Assembly (NCBI GenBank): GCA_009996555.1
Contig: JAACZX010000095.1
Span: 1-8,081 of the forward strand
Source: Chitinophagaceae bacterium
GTDB taxonomy: Bacteria > Bacteroidota > Bacteroidia > Chitinophagales > Chitinophagaceae
Direction: 5' to 3'
DNA length: 8,081 nucleotides
Position 1 is the stretch's first letter; every line of letters starts with the position of its first letter. Position numbers and translations under genes: made by a program. Under the pieces are notes generated by a model. The model saw nothing but the letters and a program-made list of their open reading frames with translations, did not search any database and was not told the origin of the DNA. Shown piece by piece: positions 7,093 to 8,081 of this stretch.

Positions 7093-8081
7093 ATGTTCAA
7101 ATCTGTCGTTTTTGCCGGTATGGGGTTTTCCCTGCTGATAGCCCTGAACGCCTGCAAACCTGCTAAAACAGTGGTTGCCAACGAAAATTTTATTGAAAAC
7201 CTGCTTGCAAGCCATCCTGCACTCTTTGAAAATGTGCTGCAAAACCGTGATTCTATGCGGGTGGAGATCGTTTATACCCGTATTGACCGTGATAAAACGA
7301 ACAGACCCCGCTTTACCGATTACAGTTTTAACCTGAAACCCGACCGTTATTTTTACCCGGCTTCAACAGTAAAGATGCCGGTGGCGTTTCTTGCTTTGGA
7401 AAAATTACATCAACTGGGGCTCAGCCGTTCGGCCACGATGATCACGGAAAAAGGGCAGGAGGGATTAACAGCGGTGTATAACGATCCCACTTCAGCCGAT
7501 GGCCGCCCAACTGCAGAACACTACATCAAAAAAATATTTGTGGTGAGTGATAACGATGCAAATAATCGTTTGTATGAATTTCTTGGCCAGCAGTATTTGT
7601 ACGATCAGTTGACAGCAAAAGGATATACAGCTGCACAGATCATCCGCAGGTTGGCTATTACCATGCCGGAAGAATTGCATCGAACAACAAATCCTGTAAG
7701 CTTTTACGACAGTACCGGGAAAGTATTGTATCAGCAACCGTTGGTAAAAAGCAATCTCAATTACATTGTTCGGAATGATTTTTTAGGCAAGGGTTATCTT
7801 GATGATAAGGATGTGCTGCTGAATGGCCCGATGGATTTCAGCCGAAAGAATCGTATTTACCTGGCCGACCTGCATAAGATGTTACGCACAGTATTGTTCC
7901 CGGAGTCGGTTCCTGCTGAGCAACGGTTCAACATAGCAGAAGAAGATTATAAATTTCTGTACCAATACATGAGCCAGCTGCCTGGTGAAACAAGATTTCC
8001 TGAATATGATTCAACTGTTTTTTTTGATGCGTACTGCAAGTTTCTCCTGTTTGGCACACAAAAGAAAAAGCAGCTGCCAAA
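7093..8081 (+). CDS. Class A beta-lactamase-like serine hydrolase lipoprotein (C-terminus beyond window)
   Basis: The frame is open from the ATG at 7093 to the window end (329 full codons, no stop). The N-terminus is a lipoprotein signal: Lys3, a hydrophobic core (about 5-18) and lipobox LNAC with Cys21, so the protein should be lipid-anchored to the envelope. Two signatures of penicillin-recognising serine enzymes follow: the SxxK motif Ser91-Thr-Val-Lys94 in YPASTVKMP (88-96) and the SDN motif Ser152-Asp-Asn154 in VVSDNDANNRLYEFLG (150-165). Their 61-residue spacing is close to the 60 (Ser70 to Ser130) of class A beta-lactamases. Ser91 would be the acylated nucleophile. The third motif (KTG-like) is not seen and is expected downstream of the edge. 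The region where the deacylating ExxxN would lie reads MPEELHRTTNPVSF (191-204) and does not fit that pattern. True beta-lactamase activity is therefore uncertain; a peptidase or other envelope hydrolase role is equally possible. It is divergent from secDF. Confidence 0.85.
   Translation, partial: MFKSVVFAGMGFSLLIALNACKPAKTVVANENFIENLLASHPALFENVLQNRDSMRVEIVYTRIDRDKTNRPRFTDYSFNLKPDRYFYPASTVKMPVAFLALEKLHQLGLSRSATMITEKGQEGLTAVYNDPTSADGRPTAEHYIKKIFVVSDNDANNRLYEFLGQQYLYDQLTAKGYTAAQIIRRLAITMPEELHRTTNPVSFYDSTGKVLYQQPLVKSNLNYIVRNDFLGKGYLDDKDVLLNGPMDFSRKNRIYLADLHKMLRTVLFPESVPAEQRFNIAEEDYKFLYQYMSQLPGETRFPEYDSTVFFDAYCKFLLFGTQKKKQLP

Noticed and set aside
7492..7737. 81-codon open frame on the minus strand
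   Set aside because: It is antisense to the serine-hydrolase gene, whose own frame is open across the region and carries the SDN motif.
1..8081. Novel multi-gene defence or mobile system
   Set aside because: No nucleases, transposases, reverse transcriptases, toxin-antitoxin pairs, direct-repeat arrays or integration sites were seen. Nearly all genes have housekeeping or envelope roles, and base use looks uniform by eye.

Overview
The window looks like a chromosomal stretch from a Bacteroidota bacterium, most likely a member of the Chitinophagaceae or a close relative. The evidence is a fused SecD-SecF protein of about 990 residues, moderate G+C, starts preceded by A/T-rich sequence without Shine-Dalgarno motifs, and several intergenic matches to the Bacteroidota promoter (TTTG near -33, TAnnTTTG near -7). 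No mobile element, CRISPR array, tRNA or rRNA is visible, and I see no previously undescribed multi-gene system. It reads as an ordinary housekeeping region.

Layout: positions 1-2448 hold three minus-strand genes. In transcription order they are a membrane-anchored protein of unknown function (1864-2448), a stand-alone methylmalonyl-CoA mutase catalytic subunit (291-1838), and the start of a YhbP/pyridoxamine-phosphate-oxidase-like flavin-fold protein cut by the left edge (1-209). The first two are only 25 bases apart and probably share a transcript; the third lies 81 bases further, across a gap with two short perfect inverted repeats. A divergent promoter region (2449-2557) separates this block from a plus-strand A-type iron-sulfur carrier (2558-2896), which ends in a clear intrinsic terminator. 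A secreted protein of unknown function, perhaps a beta-propeller, follows (3003-3893).

A perfect 42-base palindrome (3927-3968) sits between that gene and the convergent secDF (3984-6953, minus) and looks like a bidirectional terminator. A second divergent promoter region (6954-7092) separates secDF from a plus-strand lipoprotein with class A beta-lactamase-type SxxK and SDN motifs (7093 to the right edge). The promoter motif for that gene lies so close to its ATG that its mRNA may be leaderless.

The genes do not form one pathway. Their roles are acyl-CoA/propionate carbon-skeleton rearrangement, Fe-S cluster delivery, proton-driven protein export and a cell-envelope serine hydrolase. The secreted protein, the lipoprotein and other exported proteins would be Sec clients helped by SecDF.
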